Part shown: positions 7,663 through 9,624 of the stretch, piece by piece
Position numbering within the stretch: position 1 is the first letter of the stretch
Layout: every line of letters starts with the position of its first letter
Origin: Arenicella sp.
Lineage (GTDB): Bacteria > Pseudomonadota > Gammaproteobacteria > Arenicellales > Arenicellaceae
DNA length: 9,624 bases
Assembly: GCA_023299895.1 (NCBI GenBank)
Contig: JALZWI010000108.1
Span: forward strand, 1-9,624
Direction of reading: 5' to 3'
Made by a program: the position numbers and the translations under genes
The notes under the pieces: model-generated
What the model saw: the letters and a program-made list of their open reading frames with translations, nothing else
Databases searched by the model: none
What the model was told of the DNA's origin: nothing

Positions 7663-9396
7663 TTACTCAATATATTGAATCATCAGCTGTAAATTTTTTC
7701 GATCTCGGAATTCGTTCACGTCTAAACGGTAGACTGCACGGATTTCATCCTGAGGAAGTGCATCATGTGTAGCTAGGTAGCCAAAGCATATTGCATCTAT
7801 ATGCTGATCACTTACTAACGGACGTAACTTAAGCTTGGCATGGGTATCCCCAACTACGCGGGCATCAATCACCTCAAATAAGCCATCAAACAATGGCTCG
7901 GGAAAACCCTGCCCCCACGGACTTATTTGACGAATTTGTTCCGCAAATTGCATGTCAAAATCGTCGCCTGATAACTCACCGTCACTCAACAGCACTTGGT
8001 TCCAGTCTCGGCCTTTGGTCATCTCGCGTGCAACAGCTTCGAGCGCAGATTTGAATTGTGCAAGATTACTTTGCGACAAAGATAGACCAGCCGCCATGGC
8101 ATGGCCTCCAAATTTGGCCATTAAATTAGGGTGAAGAGCATCAACCCTTGCGAGCAAATCACGAATATGTAAACCTTCAACACTGCGTGCCGAGCCTTTA
8201 TATTCACCTTGCGTATCACTTGGGGCTAAAGCTAATACCGGTCGATTAGTTCGCTCTTTAATACGCGATGCTACCAAACCAACGACACCTTGATGCCAAG
8301 ACTCGTCGTGTAAGATATAAATATCTGGTTGCGTCGTATCATCAAGGGCTATTTTTTCGACAATTGCCAGCGCGTCTTGCTGCATTGATTGTTCAACTTC
8401 TCGACGATCTCGATTAAGTTGATCTAACTGCAAAGCAATTGCCATCGCTTTTTCTTCAGTGTCCGCTAACAAGCATTCTATACCGACCGACATATCATCC
8501 AAACGGCCTGCGGCATTTAATCTTGGACCGACGGCAAACCCTAAATCGCTACTTGATAGGCGAGCTGAATTTCGATTGCCAACGCTCAACAAAGCTTGAA
8601 TTCCATAACAAGAATTGCCTTGTCTAATACGTTGCATACCCTGCTGAACTAAGATTCGATTATTTTGATCCAGCGGCACCACATCAGCTACCGTACCTAG
8701 TGCAACCAAATCGAGAAACTGCGACATGTTCGGTTCTTGAATCCCCTTTTGCTGAAACCAATCCAAATCGCGTAATTTTGCACGCGTTGCCAACATCACA
8801 TAAAAAATCACTCCAACACCAGCCAAATTTTTACTAGCGAAGCGGTCATTGGGTAAGTTCGGGTTAACGATAACATCCGCCGTGGGAATTTCTTCGCCTG
8901 GGAGGTGGTGGTCAGTAATTAATACCGACATACCCAACTGCTGCGCTGCATGTACACCATCCACACTGCTAATGCCATTATCAACGGTAATAATCACATC
9001 AGGTTGACGCATAGCAGCAACACCCACAATTTCGGGCGACAGACCATAGCCATATTCAAAGCGATTCGGCACTAGATAGCTCACATTAGCAAGCCCAAAA
9101 GCCTTTAGGCATCGCATGGCCAATGCGCAGCTAGTAGCACCATCTGCATCGAAATCACCGACAATCACAATGCTAGCGTCCGCAGTGATTGCATCAGACA
9201 ACAAATCAGCGGCATCAGCTATATTGCTAAGACCTTTAGGCGGTAGTAGGCGATTTAAGCCATAATCAATTTGTTGATTATGGGTAACACCTCGGCTGCT
9301 AAGCACTCGGGCAAGAGTAGTAGACAGTCCTGCGAACAGAGTATTATTGCCTGAGCGATCTTGTGTACTGCGTTGTTTAATTTGAATCTTCGACAC
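7663..9396 (-). CDS. recJ: Single-stranded-DNA-specific 5'-3' exonuclease RecJ
   Basis: Exonuclease that degrades single-stranded DNA 5' to 3' in RecF-pathway recombination, mismatch repair and base excision repair. At 577 residues it equals the E. coli length. The DHH phosphoesterase motifs are intact: GDFDADGATS (D81, D83, D85), TVDNG (D139), DHH (162-164) and GTVADVVPL (D238). GFAVGPRLNAAGRLDDMSVG (287-306) follows. The DHHA1 domain has GSARS (401-405) and GGHAMAAG (430-437). The C-terminal part, with PWGQGFPEPLFDG, is the OB-like segment; the protein ends at LMIQYIE. The start is a GTG at 9396. A TAA lies two codons upstream in frame, so the protein cannot extend further, and the GTG start aligns with the E. 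coli N-terminus. No good Shine-Dalgarno precedes the GTG. It is the first gene of the minus-strand run, 61 bp before the yccA-like gene. Confidence 0.97.
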   Translation of the reverse strand: MSKIQIKQRSTQDRSGNNTLFAGLSTTLARVLSSRGVTHNQQIDYGLNRLLPPKGLSNIADAADLLSDAITADASIVIVGDFDADGATSCALAMRCLKAFGLANVSYLVPNRFEYGYGLSPEIVGVAAMRQPDVIITVDNGISSVDGVHAAQQLGMSVLITDHHLPGEEIPTADVIVNPNLPNDRFASKNLAGVGVIFYVMLATRAKLRDLDWFQQKGIQEPNMSQFLDLVALGTVADVVPLDQNNRILVQQGMQRIRQGNSCYGIQALLSVGNRNSARLSSSDLGFAVGPRLNAAGRLDDMSVGIECLLADTEEKAMAIALQLDQLNRDRREVEQSMQQDALAIVEKIALDDTTQPDIYILHDESWHQGVVGLVASRIKERTNRPVLALAPSDTQGEYKGSARSVEGLHIRDLLARVDALHPNLMAKFGGHAMAAGLSLSQSNLAQFKSALEAVAREMTKGRDWNQVLLSDGELSGDDFDMQFAEQIRQISPWGQGFPEPLFDGLFEVIDARVVGDTHAKLKLRPLVSDQHIDAICFGYLATHDALPQDEIRAVYRLDVNEFRDRKNLQLMIQYIE

Positions 9397-9624
9397 GGGT
9401 TATTATTTTATGATCCGTTCTTGAAATAAAAGTTTGAAGCAAAGATTATGACTGATACGCGCGCAGATAGAAAATGATTTTATTGTTGACTTAAATGACA
9501 CCTATACTAAAGTTACCTCTTTAAACTACTGGGATTACTGCAAGTGGACAAGGTGTTCATTTGCTGAAAATAATCAAATTGCGCTTGACGCCAAACTCAC
9601 AATCTCTACCATGGGGGGCTGAAA
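9397..9624. other. Region upstream of recJ with no confident gene
   Basis: These 228 bases should hold the recJ promoter on the minus strand, but I found no convincing -35/-10 pair there. On the plus strand, MTDTRADR can be read from an ATG at 9448 and stops at a TGA at 9475. One frame over, 9452-9601 is open (50 codons) and reads NDFIVDLNDTYTKV and NYWDYCKWTRCSF before a TGA at 9602. The two could be halves of one broken gene joined at the A-run at 9471-9474. I recognise no family. A 50-codon open frame can easily occur by chance, so no gene is called. Confidence 0.3.

Noticed and set aside
9486..9508. TTGACT and TATACT as a plus-strand promoter upstream of recJ
   Set aside because: The spacing is only 11 bases, too short for a sigma70 promoter, and no confident gene follows on that strand.

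Overview
The window looks like an ordinary housekeeping stretch of a moderately AT-rich gammaproteobacterial chromosome. The best evidence is RNase E with an E. coli-type catalytic core and membrane-targeting helix, plus RlmD, CysM, YccA-type Bax inhibitor and RecJ proteins that all resemble their gammaproteobacterial forms. RecJ even has the same length as the E. coli protein (577 residues). I cannot name a genus from sequence alone.

Layout. Positions 1-1971 (+) hold the 3' part of rne; the gene enters from outside the window. Its C-terminal tail is a long asparagine/arginine-rich disordered region built partly from tandem DNA repeats. A clear intrinsic terminator follows at about 1999-2034. 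Positions 2088-3270 (+) are a decayed glycosyltransferase gene with in-frame stops in its first quarter and near its end, and several frame changes. rlmD (3282-4631, -) converges on this pseudogene. A small MAPEG membrane protein (4749-5132, +) is divergent from rlmD. The rest is a minus-strand run read recJ (9396-7663), yccA-like (7601-6894), cysM (6867-5968), then a PF10108-type 3'-5' exonuclease (5917-5147). The gaps are 61, 26 and 50 bp, compatible with one transcription unit. The last 228 bp (9397-9624) have no confident gene.

How the parts relate. RNase E starts mRNA decay and rRNA/tRNA maturation, and RlmD modifies 23S rRNA. RecJ and the PF10108 protein are both nucleases, CysM makes cysteine, and the YccA-like protein is an inner-membrane protein whose E. 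coli relative modulates the FtsH protease. These are mostly unrelated core functions, so co-transcription does not imply a shared pathway.

I found no CRISPR array, insertion sequence, tRNA, rRNA or defence system, and no convincing new system. The points most worth a second look are the repeat-built N/R-rich RNase E tail, the decayed glycosyltransferase, a 19-bp tandem duplication between cysM and the exonuclease gene, and a possible broken small reading frame at the right edge.
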